Origin: Takakia lepidozioides | Lineage: Eukaryota; Streptophyta; Takakiopsida; Takakiales; Takakiaceae | Reading direction: 5' to 3' | Length of the DNA: 64,000 nt | NCBI GenBank assembly: GCA_030704615.1 | Contig: CM060733.1 | Span: 76,546,907-76,610,906, forward strand | Shown here: positions 54,288 to 64,000 of the stretch, piece by piece | Layout: the number at the start of each line of letters is the position of its first letter | Position numbering within the stretch: position 1 is the first letter of the stretch | Notes under the pieces: model-generated | Databases searched by the model: none | Told to the model about the DNA's origin: nothing | Seen by the model: the letters and a program-made list of their open reading frames with translations, nothing else | Translations under genes and position numbers: made by a program

Positions 54288-54809
54288 GACACTGTGAGTT
54301 TAGTTTTTAGATCATTGTGGTAGACCAGAGAGGAAAATGAATAATCCCTCGGACAAGAATCTTGGTGGAGATGGAGGGCAGAAATGTCATAATTAGGATG
54401 GATGAAGTACGGAGTATCTAGAGAAAGGTGTATGGAATACCAAATGCCCATGTAATCAATTATTATCTACAACCCCCACTAAATCAACCACTAGTGGTTG
54501 TAGATAATTTATTGAGGGTTAATATAATAGGCAAATAGTATGCATAGGCGTACCAAATTTCCATGTCTTCATCCCACTTGTTCATTAAATATTCTCTAAT
54601 AAACTTTTAGATCCCTTAACATTATGTTTAGATGCTTTCATTTTTTATTTATTGGGCATTTGGTAGAGAGAGAGGAGACTCTGGCCGAAGCCGGCGTAAC
54701 TAAGAGCCACTTCGCCTTGCGGCTACTGCCCTTTTGCGGGGGTGGGCCCTATAATGGGCATTTGGTATATAAAAGAATGTCATTTGACCACGTCCCTCAA
54801 TAAATCAAC
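54288..54809. other. No gene seen; 13-bp perfect hairpin at 54462-54508
   Basis: ATTATCTACAACC and GGTTGTAGATAAT form a perfect 13-bp stem around a ~21-base loop. Otherwise AT-rich without a supported gene. Confidence 0.5.
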
Positions 54810-55855
54810 CTACTTGTACACCACCAAAGTTAGTGGCACCACCAACTTTGTTGGCGCCACCAACGTAACTAGTGGTGCTCGACATATCTTGGAGAGCCTT
54901 GCAAGTGCACATGAAATTTCACAACCACCCAACAATTGTTGAGACATGGCACTAGACAACTCACTCACATATGTGTGGCTAGCTGGGTTCATGATATGGG
55001 ACATGGATTCCATCATTGTCTTACTATTTTCTCTACCTAGAACTATCGTGATATGTATCATACAAGATCATCCTTCCCGGGGTCTCTTCGCTCTCCTCCC
55101 CGCCGCCACCTTAACCATTTCCTTAGTCATGACAGCTAACATTTCATGTTTCTTCCATATTTTCAGAACCTCAGTTATTATTAACGCTTTCCTTAGCAGT
55201 CCTGCCATTCTTACTGGAACTAACGCACGTGCAGTGCACTCTTCTCTCTCTATCGTTATTGCTTCGAATTCCCTCTTCGTCTCGCTGTTCAAGCATGTGC
55301 TTAGCCATGGTCCTTACTTTCAAGGCCTGCATTTTGGCTACGCGCTTCTTACGACCAATCTTGTGATCGATTTCACCTCTTATGTTGCAACCCTCATCAC
55401 CAGAACCTTGCGGCCTCTTCCGTGTCCCCATTAAATAGTCATCGACACTTAGGCTGCTAAAGCTTGTCAATGGAATGCCCCCAACCACCGCAGGTTGTAC
55501 CGGCTCTTTAAGAACAGGGCATATAGATCATACTCGTATGTGGTCACCTTGATCGTTGGGCTTATTGATTGCTGCTTAGGACTGCTCCCATGGCTGCTTC
55601 TGGTCTCTAGTACTGCTCTTTCTTCCAGAGATGGACCCTTCCAAGATCTCATTTTGAGCCTGCTCCTGCCCCACTCAGAATTTGCTGCCCCTTGCAACTT
55701 CCCATCACGAGGCTGCCTGCCAAAATAAGCGTTTCTCCCCCCTGCCACCAAGAGTTGCTTAACAAGGATCTTACCTCCAGATGTTTGAACCCACCAATCT
55801 CGGTTTTGATCCGCTTTGCAATGGACCCACGTGTTGCCTTGATGACTGACCCCAC
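54810..55855 (-). other. Possible degenerate coding region, minus strand
   Basis: Overlapping minus-strand frames read like decayed protein (ISPTIKVTTYEYDLYALFLK at ~55560, DYLMGTRKRPQGSGDEGCN at ~55430, LRKALIITEVLKIWKKHEML at ~55170, MTKEMVKVAAGRRAKRPREG). The opposite-strand frame at 54946-55434 is hydrophobic and probably an artefact of the antisense. I do not recognise a family. Confidence 0.3.
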
Positions 55856-55879
55856 TTGGCCAATACAGATCCGAGGAAT

Positions 55880-57055
55880 GCTAACTCATAAGCCTGCTCA
55901 TGAGCTCACGTGAGCCTGTGAGCTTGACTAGGCTTACGTAAGCTTGGGAAAGGGTCTGTAACCGCGGATATTTCACCTATTTCCGTGCATTTCTGTACAT
56001 TCGCCTCTTGCCAATAATTATCCCATGATTGAATGACAACATCGGCCACAACAACTTGTTGAGCGAAAAAGAATGTAATCACAAAAATCAATTTCATTGA
56101 CGATACCCAAGTTTATGCTCATGTGAGTTCAATTTTGGACAAGAGCTTGAAAGGGAGAAACCACAAAAATAAATAAAGATTTAAAAAAAAATGCTGACGA
56201 AACCCAAGTTTGTGCTCACGTGAGTTCAACTTTGGACATTCTTAGATACGATGAGTTTACACTGTCGAACAACGAAATACTGCACATGGTGTCCTATTTA
56301 TGGGTAGTTGCAGGCTACGATGATTATATTTTTGTGTCACAGCACGTGGTTTACATGACATAGTTTGATTCAATTGTACCTTAGAGACGAATTTTTATTA
56401 CAACGATGAATTGGGATTCCCTCTTACTACTACAAGCTCTAATCTTTAAATTCTCACCAAGAAATGAAGTTGATTTGTCGAAGTAATGGACTTTGTCACA
56501 ATCCATAAAAAAGGTGTTATGGACTTTTTGCACTCACTATAGAAAACAAATATGATAAAAGAGACTCATATTAGTATTGCTCTACTCTTAAAGATACTAA
56601 AGTCCTATAGAGACCATAAAAAAAAATGAAAGTTCTTACTTCTATATATTATTGTGACTGATTTTTGCCAAAATACATGAATGCATGGAAACAAAATAAA
56701 ACAATGGACTTGCTTCACTAAGAGGTACATTTTATGTAGATGAAGAGTAGCTTGAGTCCCACTATGTGAGATAATGAAAATATAAAAAATAAGAAATAAA
56801 ATAAGAAAATAAAAATAATGTCTGTTACTAGGAAAAATAAAAATAATGCCATAGTATTTGTTACCGTCAACTTTAGATAATCCATATCTTTCAGCATGGA
56901 TAAATCTAGCGACTCAAGTTTTTCCATAATCATTAAATCAAAATTGTAAAAACCCTTGGGACTTCTTGTGTAGGCCACCCTTGGAGTTTTCTGAGCCATC
57001 GTAGCTTGCTTTCACCCTTATTTTGGATGTCCTATTACTTTCCCTTCATTGCCTC
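55880..57055. other. AT-rich DNA with TCACGTGA palindromes, no clear gene
   Basis: GAGCTCACGTGAGCCTGTGA occurs at ~55900, and two ~45-bp direct repeats (CCAAGTTTATGCTCATGTGA, CCAAGTTTGTGCTCACGTGA) lie at ~56107 and ~56204. A minus-strand stretch at 56999-56850 (KTPRVAYTRSPKGFYNFDLM) could be an exon; it is not recognised. Confidence 0.4.
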
Positions 57056-57059
57056 TTAT

Positions 57060-57780
57060 GTAGGTGTTGACGCCCACATAATTCATGGGCCTCCCACAAG
57101 TCCTCCAATGACACAATATTTTTTTTTTTCAAAAATAATAAAGTGGGGACTTATGTGGGTGTTGACGCCCACATAATTCATGGACCTCCCACACGTCCTC
57201 CAATGGCACAAAAAAAAATTAAAATTAAAATTAAAATTGAGAATTTGTATGGGTGTTGCCCACATAACTCATGGATCTCCTGCAAGTCCTCCAATGACAA
57301 AAAAAACCCCCCTCCCTTAAATTTTTGATTTTTTAAAATATAAAATATGAGGACTTATGTGGGCGTTGATGCCCACATAATTTGTGGACCTCCCACAAGT
57401 TTTTCAATGACAAAACCAAAAATAAAAATAAAAATAAAAATAAAAAATCCAAAATTTTCAGAAAAAAACATTAATATAAAATATGAAGACTTATATGGGC
57501 GTTGACGCCCACATAATTCGTGGACCTCCTATCTTCCAATGACCAAAAAATAGATTAAATTATTTTTCAAAAAATAAATTAATATAAAATGTGAGGACTT
57601 ATGTGGATGTTGACGTCCACATAATTCGTGGACCTATCGCAAGTCTTCCAATGACACAATAAAAAATAAAACTTTCAAATTATTTCGAAAAAAAACAAAA
57701 AACATATCGTAACATAACATAGTTTTGTGAGGTCTAGGAATTATGTGGTCGTCAACGTCCACATAAATCCTTACACCTAA
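57060..57780. repeat. Seven-unit hairpin array, TGTGGGCGT-TG-ACGCCCACA
   Basis: Short palindromes followed by ATAATTCGTGGACCTCCCAC and CAATGACA recur at about 57063, 57152, 57248, 57356, 57491, 57600 and 57740, spaced 90-136 bp. Variants such as GTGGATGTTGACGTCCAC keep most stem pairing. Spacers are AT-rich and vary in length. Confidence 0.85.
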
Positions 57781-57889
57781 TTATAGGCACATAATGAATA
57801 CAACGATACGATTCCATTTTTTCAAATGACGTTGTGGTATTCTCGTGGGAATAGGTCTACATTTGTCTTTGCTTATGACCACTGAGTGT

Positions 57890-58345
57890 GACGCCCAAGC
57901 TTATGTTTAGTGGGTCAAGCGTGAGCTTGGGTTCATAGGCTCAAGTGAGTAAACTTATGGCGTAGCTTCCTTCCATGCTCTGGGATGACACAATCTGGAA
58001 GATGACATGTAACCCATTATGCACCTACAGGCGTCGATTTCTCCTGCTTTGTCCTACCACAAAGAGCTCTTTCTGAGACATTTAAGACTTCAGGAGTAGA
58101 TGATAAAGGTGGATGGAAAAATGTGCATGATAAAGCTAAGTTATAAAGGTACATGATAAAAGTGGATGGTAAAGGTGCATGATAAAGGTGAATGATAATG
58201 TGACAATGACTGAAAAAAGAAATTAATACCGCGGAAATAAGAACCTCCCGCGGACATACGTCCAATATGATGGAAATAATTGCATGACGTGCCGTGAGCT
58301 TGGCTGGGCTCACAGGCTCACAGGTTCACGCCTCCAGGCTCACGA
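57890..58345. other. GTGAGC/GCTCAC-rich segment, no gene
   Basis: Clusters of GCTCAC, GTGAGC and CAGGCTCACAGG occur at 57895-57960 and 58285-58340, related in inverted fashion to 55890-55940. Between them AAGGTG-CATGATA repeats occur at 58100-58200. Possible ends of a ~2.4-kb degenerate element, not proven. Confidence 0.35.
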
Positions 58346-58494
58346 TATAGCATTGTGCCAGAGCATGTTGGTACACCCCCCATCAGCAGTAGTGTGGTCG
58401 AGTGCAGATCCAAACCAAGCTTCGCTGTCAATGTCATATTGAACTTCTCTGTCTTACATACCGCAGTGATAAACATGGATTTAAATATCTACAA

Positions 58495-59531
58495 TTATGA
58501 TTTGTGTTCCATTGAACTGACATCCATTATCTTTTTCCAGCCTTCCAAACCATCAAGTCGAGAAACCAATGCTCCAAGGCCCTGCGTGTATTCAGTGCAA
58601 ATAAAATTCAAGACATCGATCGCACCAGCCATGTTTGGGCTTGCCAGACATATGTACCAACCTTCATTTACATTGTAGTCATGAATCAGAAATTGTACAT
58701 AGCCACACAACACAGTGACATATAAGTACTACCATGCATGCATGACAATGTACAAAAAGACATAACAATAAATAATTGGTACACATCATTGCAACACACG
58801 CAGGTGGGTCAGTTATTTACATAACGGGTAGCCCCTACTGAATTAGAACCATGCTCTTGTCGCTGTTTTTGCTCCCAGAAATTTCGAATCGAAGTGGAGA
58901 ACGACCACTTGTTTTAGCCTACACATAAGATATGAGAGCTAATATCAGTGTCATCCTCTAAGCAGCGAACCAAATGACAAAAGACCTCACTAGCTTAATA
59001 TATTGACAAATGTCACTTGACAGACAGATTTACGAAATGTTCCTCAACGCCACTGAGACCACTACGTCCAGATCTCAAGGGGATACCAACATGTTATCTT
59101 TTGTCATTCGGGCGTGTTCCATTGCCTCACTAATTCTGCCCAAGTCTTGTCCGCAACATAGTGGGATTTAGGCTTCCTACGGGAGTACACTGTTCTAAAC
59201 AGTTTGATGCGCAAATATTTAATCACGTCTCCAATCTCAGTCCGAAGCTGGACGTCAGTTAATACGGGAGGTAAATATTCCCAATTTTTTGATAATATCT
59301 CACAAACCTCATCAATCACACCTTGAGGTTGAAAATAGATGGAAACAAACAAAGTCCAGCAGACGTTGGCAATGTCATCACAGTTGTAACCCTTTTTGCC
59401 TTGCGCAAAAAATTGTTTCTGTCCCTGCCAGTTAAATGTTTAACATCTAGAATTATACTCGAATCACGAGCTTTTTTTACTCCCTCGGAACCTGCAATAT
59501 GGGGCCCTGTGTGCGAGCCACTACTGAACAT
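58495..59531 (-). CDS. Exon-like segments of an unrecognised minus-strand gene
   Basis: Protein-like minus-strand stretches: 59415-59104 with GYNCDDIANVCWTLFVSIYF, VIDEVCEILSKNWEYLPPVL and KSHYVADKTWAELVRQW; a possible short exon after an AG near 58918 (TSGRSPLRFEISGSKNSDKS); and 58713-58495 with YICLASPNMAGAIDVLNFIC. Further upstream on the same strand, 61453-61375 (VDADPFVNICTSDNGHLMVE then GTATGC) and ~62830-62779 (ILIEAWIQIFNDPE then GTATGT) look like exons ending at donors. The WAELVRQW segment faintly recalls plant En/Spm-associated transposase proteins. Boundaries and function are unknown; it may be a decayed element gene. Confidence 0.35.
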
Positions 59532-59625
59532 GAGTCACTATTGAACAATTGCGTTTTTCTGCGGATAATTAATGTAACATTCCCCTTCAGGCAACTTCTC
59601 TACTCCATCATGGAAGCAGCTTATT

Positions 59626-60367
59626 GAGACCACCAGTACTGGTGTTCCCATAAAATTCAAAATAATTTAATTAATTTAAGACCGTCGATGCTGGCGATCC
59701 TATTATAATTAATAAATATTTAAATTCAAGACCACCACCTCTGATCGTCCTAATTTTAAGAAAGATAATTAATCGTTAGCTCTGACAGCCTCAGTTTTGA
59801 AGAAATTATTTAATAAATTTGGGACCGCAAGCTCTCGCGGTCCTAATTGTTTTTTAAATATTTAATAAAACATGACAGACAAAGCTGCGATCCCACGTTT
59901 TATATTTTTTGGGATAAAATCGGGACCGCCAGAGTTGACACTACCAAATTTCCTAATTTTTTTCCTTAAGTTGTTTTGGATAAAATCTGGACTACCATAG
60001 CTGGCGGTCACAATTTTCTTTTTGGAAGGTAAAATTGGGTTCGCCAAAGCTGGCGGTCTCAATTTTTTATTTTAAAAAAAATATTTTTGTGGATAAGAAT
60101 GAGACCACTAGACCTAGTGGGATTTTTTTAATTTTTTTTGATGACTGCCAACGGTTTTAATGGTTAATTTGAAACCGCCGAAACTGGTGGTCCCGATTCT
60201 TTTTTGAAATAATTTTATTTTTCTTGAGATTAAATTCGGACCGACAGAGGCGACGTTTTCTTTTAGTTTTTTTAACTTTAATTTAGTAAAATCGGGACCG
60301 TCGGCTCTAGTGGTCCCGATATTTGTTTTTCAATAAAATCAGGACCACTAGTTGTCCCGATTTTATC
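59626..60367. repeat. Array of ~14 variable palindromes, core GACCGCCA...TGGCGGTC
   Basis: Units of about 25 bp spaced 44-66 bp apart in AT-rich DNA, such as GGGACCGCAAGCTCTCGCGG (59821), GGGTTCGCCAAAGCTGGCGG (60037), GAGACCACTAGACCTAGTGG (60101) and GGGACCGTCGGCTCTAGTGG (60293). Stem bases vary while pairing is often kept. No coding sequence. Confidence 0.85.
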
Positions 60368-60409
60368 TAGTAAAACATCTCGTCCCCTGTTCGGTTTAAA
60401 ATAATTAAT

Positions 60410-60413
<4 letters not shown>

Positions 60414-60443
<30 letters not shown>
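60414..60443. repeat. Poly(A) tract
   Basis: A run of about 26 A directly after the palindrome array. It could be a retroelement tail or simple repeat; no adjacent element body was identified. Confidence 0.7.
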
Positions 60444-61470
60444 CCCTATATGCTGCAACACGTTGTACATGTCATTATACGAGACTGAATAAAAATGAAG
60501 GTCAAATTCACATATGCGGCACCTCACTTAGATGGTGCTTTGGAGACCTGTGATAGATGGTTATTTCAGTTTGTACGGGAGCATAATATCGATGTGTGAT
60601 AATACTTATTACTAGACAACTTCAGTTTTATCTATGTGATTTATTGGAAGAGTAGTGGAATATCAAAGCACTTTCAATATAATATGTGAAATGATTTAGA
60701 TGAAGTCATCTGATGAGGGGATTTTGTACATGTAGAGCTAATTGACTATTGCATGTGGATTTTTGTTTTTTGTACATATAGAATGTATGTGCATATGTCT
60801 TACTGATTATATTGATAAGGTTTGGAATGTGCTCAAATAGACATTGTGTTGATGTTCAAAATTTGTATGATAGAAAATTTCCATTAATAATACTTTAATA
60901 TCCTCTATCTTTCGTATATTGAATTAAATTTTCTCTTGTTCCAGCAGTCCCAATCTCTTTATTTATTTTGGGATTGAATCAGAATCACAAGCTGGTGGTC
61001 CTATTTTTATTTTATTAAAAACAAATCGAGAATGTCAGAGCTGATGGTTTTTTTTGTAATTATTTTTGTATATATCAATACATATATAAAATCAGGAACG
61101 TCACGTTTATTTTAGTGCTTTTATTGATAGGATTATTGAGCTGCTTTGGTTTATAGGCAACATGGGCTGGCCTTTAATTTTGAAGCTTTTATATAGAGAA
61201 GAAAGTCTAGTGATGAATTTGAATAGTTGTCGTCTATTATATCTCAAACATATGTACTTTTGAATCGTTCCTATGCATAAAAACACACGTCAAGATTCAC
61301 ATGTGACTATAAGATAAACAAACTCAATAAATAACAAATTTACAAACATTTAGAAATGCAATTACATTGCATACCTCAACCATAAGATGCCCATTATCAG
61401 ATGTGCAAATGTTCACAAATGGATCTGCGTCAACAAGTGTCTCCCCAATACATTTAGTTTATGATTGAAG
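60444..61470. other. AT-rich, a few more diverged palindromes
   Basis: No gene seen except the exon-like piece at 61375-61453 on the minus strand. Diverged palindrome units (ACAAGCTGGTGGTCC at ~60985, GTCAGAGCTGATGG at ~61034) continue the array pattern. Confidence 0.45.
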
Positions 61471-61475
61471 GACTT

Positions 61476-62112
61476 TGTCACGGACATAGCCCAGAAGAAC
61501 TCATTAGTAATCATCAAAAATTACCAAATTACTGAAATTTACTAAGTTACTAGAAATTACTATGATTTATCAAGAATTATCATGAGTTATTATGAGTTCA
61601 TAAGTTACAAAGAGTTACCAAATTACTAAGAATAACTCGGATAACTGCTCATGAAGCTTCCTTGGTTGAAGAAACTTCTTATGAAACTTCATTTGGTTGA
61701 GGAAGCTTCTCAGGATACTTCCTTTGGCTGGAGAAGCTTCTCAAGAGACCATGTGGTTGAAGAAACTTCTTCAGAAACTTCCTAGGAACTAGTATATATA
61801 TAGGAGGCGAGACTGGACACTCCTCAGTCTCGCCAACACAAGTTCGAGCTACTCTTACTTCCAATTCCAGTATTCCTGCCCAATTTCCAATATATGGTAT
61901 TCTAGTCCAGTTTCTAGTATTCCAGTATTCCAGTACTCAAGTACAGTTCCAAGATCTTATATTCTTGTCCTTATGTAAAGACTACATAAAGTTCATTTGA
62001 TTCATGTTCACCCATAGTGTGTATTCGACCACGCCGACCTTGACTCCTTGTCTAGTCTTGTACCTCTAATCTGATATCTTGTTTGAGTTCAGTCATGTTC
62101 TCGTCCTTGACA
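61476..62112 (+). mobile_element. Solo LTR, 637 bp, with 5-bp duplication GACTT
   Basis: Begins TGTCACGG and ends CTTGACA, so the termini are TG...CA within a 5-bp inverted repeat TGTCA/TGACA. The flanks are GACTT at 61471-61475 and GACTT at 62113-62117, a perfect 5-bp target duplication. No internal region or second LTR is present, so this is a solo LTR left by recombination between two LTRs. Orientation is inferred from the TATA box and its upstream motifs. The clean duplication indicates a fairly recent insertion. Confidence 0.9.
61645..61802 (+). promoter_or_regulatory. Heat-shock-element-like cluster and TATA box in the LTR
   Basis: Multiple GAAGCTTC and GAAACTTC motifs occur between 61650 and 61780 (for example GGAAGCTTCTC, GAGAAGCTTCTC, GAAGAAACTTCTTC). 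They match the nGAAnnTTCn blocks bound by heat-shock factors, often in tandem. A TATATATATA box follows at 61793-61802, the right distance for U3 enhancer plus core promoter. Heat response is inference; known plant copia LTRs such as ONSEN use similar clusters. Confidence 0.65.
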
Positions 62113-62117
62113 GACTT

Positions 62118-63110
62118 ATGCTTTAAAGCTCTTCCAATATCTTATTTTTCTCAAATACAGGTAACTCATTGTTTGATTTGGTGGACTTCATAGAGAACTC
62201 AAAGTCATCTTTCACAGCCTCTTCTGCCGACCACACATTTGTGAACAAAATGCCGAAACACCATAACTCTCAACACTTTATGAACCTCAATATCGAATGT
62301 GGCCCAATTGGGACCCTATACAACCCACTGTAGCTTTAGCACAAGATGGATTATCGCATATGACCATGTTTGTTATCCTTTGAGCATCCCCCTCAGCAAC
62401 TATGCATGTTTGCATCACTGAACATTACAAAGGAAACAATTTTGTGTAGTATTTCATCCACGTATCAACCATAAGATACATGGAATTGCTTGAGATCTTG
62501 CTACGAGCATGAGCAAGAGTAGACATGGACATCAATCCTGACATTTTTACTCTATATAATACCTCAAGAACATCAAATGACCAAAAAATTGAAATATTTA
62601 TTTCTTCATGTCCACAAATGCTTGATGAGTTAGCTTCAACCTCAGTATGTTGTTATCGAGAGATGATACAAACACCTCCAAGTATGTCTAAAATAATATT
62701 TTTGTATAAGTACCAATATATAACATACAACTTTGCAACCAAATATTTTGAAAGCAAAATAAACCAAATGTATACATACCTCAGGATCATTGAAAATTTG
62801 TATCCATGCCTCGATTAGGATTTGCCGCAATGGACTTTATAAATCCGCAGTTGCATCATCGACAAATGTGAACTTATTTTCTCATAAAGTGTATTTAATC
62901 TTCAATGGTGTAAACCAAACTTGTGACATGATTGTGTCGGTTACGTTATATTACGTTAAGTCGCATCAGATTAGACGCTAACGTGACCTATGCCACGTCC
63001 ATATTTTTATTATAAAAATAAATATGTATGAGGGATAAGAAAAGCTATCATATCACATTGACTGACATGTTGGCATATTAACAACACGACAATTAATTAA
63101 AAAATAAAAT
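62118..63110. other. AT-rich, no supported gene
   Basis: Apart from an exon-like piece on the minus strand near 62779-62830, nothing is recognised. A plus-strand frame at 62525-62818 has no motif. Confidence 0.45.
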
Positions 63111-63114
63111 AATT

Positions 63115-63960
63115 ACTGCGACTACCATATATAGATGATCGCATCCAAATAAAAATTTAAAAAATACATACGACCGCCAATAATGTTAGTCGTACATAAT
63201 GTTCTAAAAAATACGTGCAATCGCTAAAATACGGCATTCGCATGATATTTTCTTTACTTAGAAATATATATTACTGCCAAAATCTGGCAATTGTAAGATG
63301 TTTTTAATAAAAAATATGTGCGACCACCAAAATTTGACGGTTGTATGTAATTTATTTTTAAATAATTATATGCGACGGCCCAAATTTGGCAGTCGTATGT
63401 AATTTAATTTAAATAAGTGTAATATAATGTAATTTAAATAAGTGCGATCGACAATTCTAGCTGTAGCACATATTAAAAAATAAACAATTACATGCAACTA
63501 CCAACCTTGACGTTTGCATCAATTTCTTTAAAAATAAATCTCCAAAAATATATTAAAAATATTACATTCGATCACGGGCCTTAGTGATCACATCTATTTT
63601 CTTTAAAAATAAAAATTTATTTATTTTATTTTGTTTTACTTTCTCAAAATTATGAGCAATCGCCAATTATGGCGGCCGCACCTATGCGAATAAAAAATAC
63701 CTACGACCCCCAGCCTTGACAATCACACTGATGTTTTGAAAAATAAGAGTGTTTTTTTTCCGAAAATATGTACGCCCGCCATTTATGGTAGTCGCACCTA
63801 TTAAGAAAATAAAACATATATGTGACCGCCATAATTAACTGTACTTGTTGCAATCAAAAGAATAAAAAAATATATGTGACGTTCAATTATGGATAATGGT
63901 GGTCGTATATATTATAAAATAAATGAATGTATGCGACCGCCATAATTGGTTGCACCTATG
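63115..63960. repeat. Second palindrome array, core GCGACCGCCA...TGGCGGTCGCA
   Basis: About 15 units spaced 50-70 bp, such as CGACCGCCAATAATGTTAGT (~63170), GTGCGACCACCAAAATTTGA (~63318), CGACGGCCCAAATTTGGCAG (~63373), CAATCGCCAATTATGGCGGC (~63658) and GCGACCGCCATAATTGGTTG (~63933). It shares the GACCGCCA...TGGCGGTC core with the array at 59626-60367. It runs close to the window edge. Confidence 0.85.
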
Positions 63961-64000
63961 AAAACCCGAAAACGTCGCCTCACTTTAGAGTGCTGTTACT

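Noticed and set aside
54946-55434. 162-codon hydrophobic plus-strand frame, membrane protein?
   Set aside because: The opposite strand is rich in charged residues (Lys, Arg, Glu), so the hydrophobic frame is the expected antisense of a decayed minus-strand coding region.
57060-57780. CRISPR array
   Set aside because: Spacers are low-complexity A-rich DNA of unequal length and repeats are diverged; the genome is clearly eukaryotic.

Overview
The window looks like nuclear DNA of a land plant, probably a seedless one (lycophyte, fern or bryophyte). The evidence is long arrays of PLS-type pentatricopeptide (PPR) repeats, a plant-type MUN-domain gene with short spliceosomal introns, and plant-style LINE, copia, Ty3/gypsy, Tourist and Mutator-like elements. 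The species cannot be fixed from sequence alone. Only one gene looks like an intact host gene; most of the rest is mobile or duplicated DNA.

Layout. 1-5075: a decayed Mutator-like transposase with a C-terminal SWIM zinc finger, flanked on both sides by tandem arrays built on a GGCGCCGAATTT palindrome. 5319-7968: LINE copy 1 (+). 7967-10645: a PPR block (-) that recurs almost unchanged at 39525-42153. 10530-12105: a very large foldback. 11953-19920: a PPR block (+) that also carries exons of a DNA polymerase epsilon POLE3/DPB3-like histone-fold gene. 21028-22480: three tandem copies of a PPR-associated leader. 23419-24970: a DUF7869-type element with a nested gag fragment. 25670-26530: a 340-bp repeat with CCCTAAA motifs. 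27215-27680: a trihelix-like pseudogene. 29100-29890: a copia gag. 30925-31697: a Tourist-like MITE with a TAA target duplication. 31715-42323: a 10.6-kb unit (PPR pieces, LINE copy 2, PPR) bounded by hAT-like inverted termini and a perfect 8-bp duplication GTTCACAC. 43999-44226: a tRNA-derived SINE. 45823-51171: the MUN-domain gene, six exons, last exon cut by a 500-N gap. 51672-54287: the 3' half of a Ty3/gypsy element whose integrase tail carries a PHD finger, plus its 3' LTR. 57060-64000: AT-rich DNA with three arrays of short variable palindromes, a weak minus-strand gene, and a solo LTR with a perfect 5-bp duplication and heat-shock-element-like motifs.

How it fits together. The PPR sequences appear to have spread as blocks. 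Blocks share termini containing CTAGCGAC, carry linked LINE sequence and captured host exons, and one sits inside a hAT-like frame. Nearly all PPR reading frames are interrupted, so this is a reservoir of near-identical PPR modules rather than a set of working editing factors. Most interesting for follow-up: the 10.6-kb hAT-bounded unit, the shared PPR-block termini, the variable palindrome arrays at the right end, the solo LTR with heat-shock-like promoter sites, and the gypsy integrase-PHD fusion.
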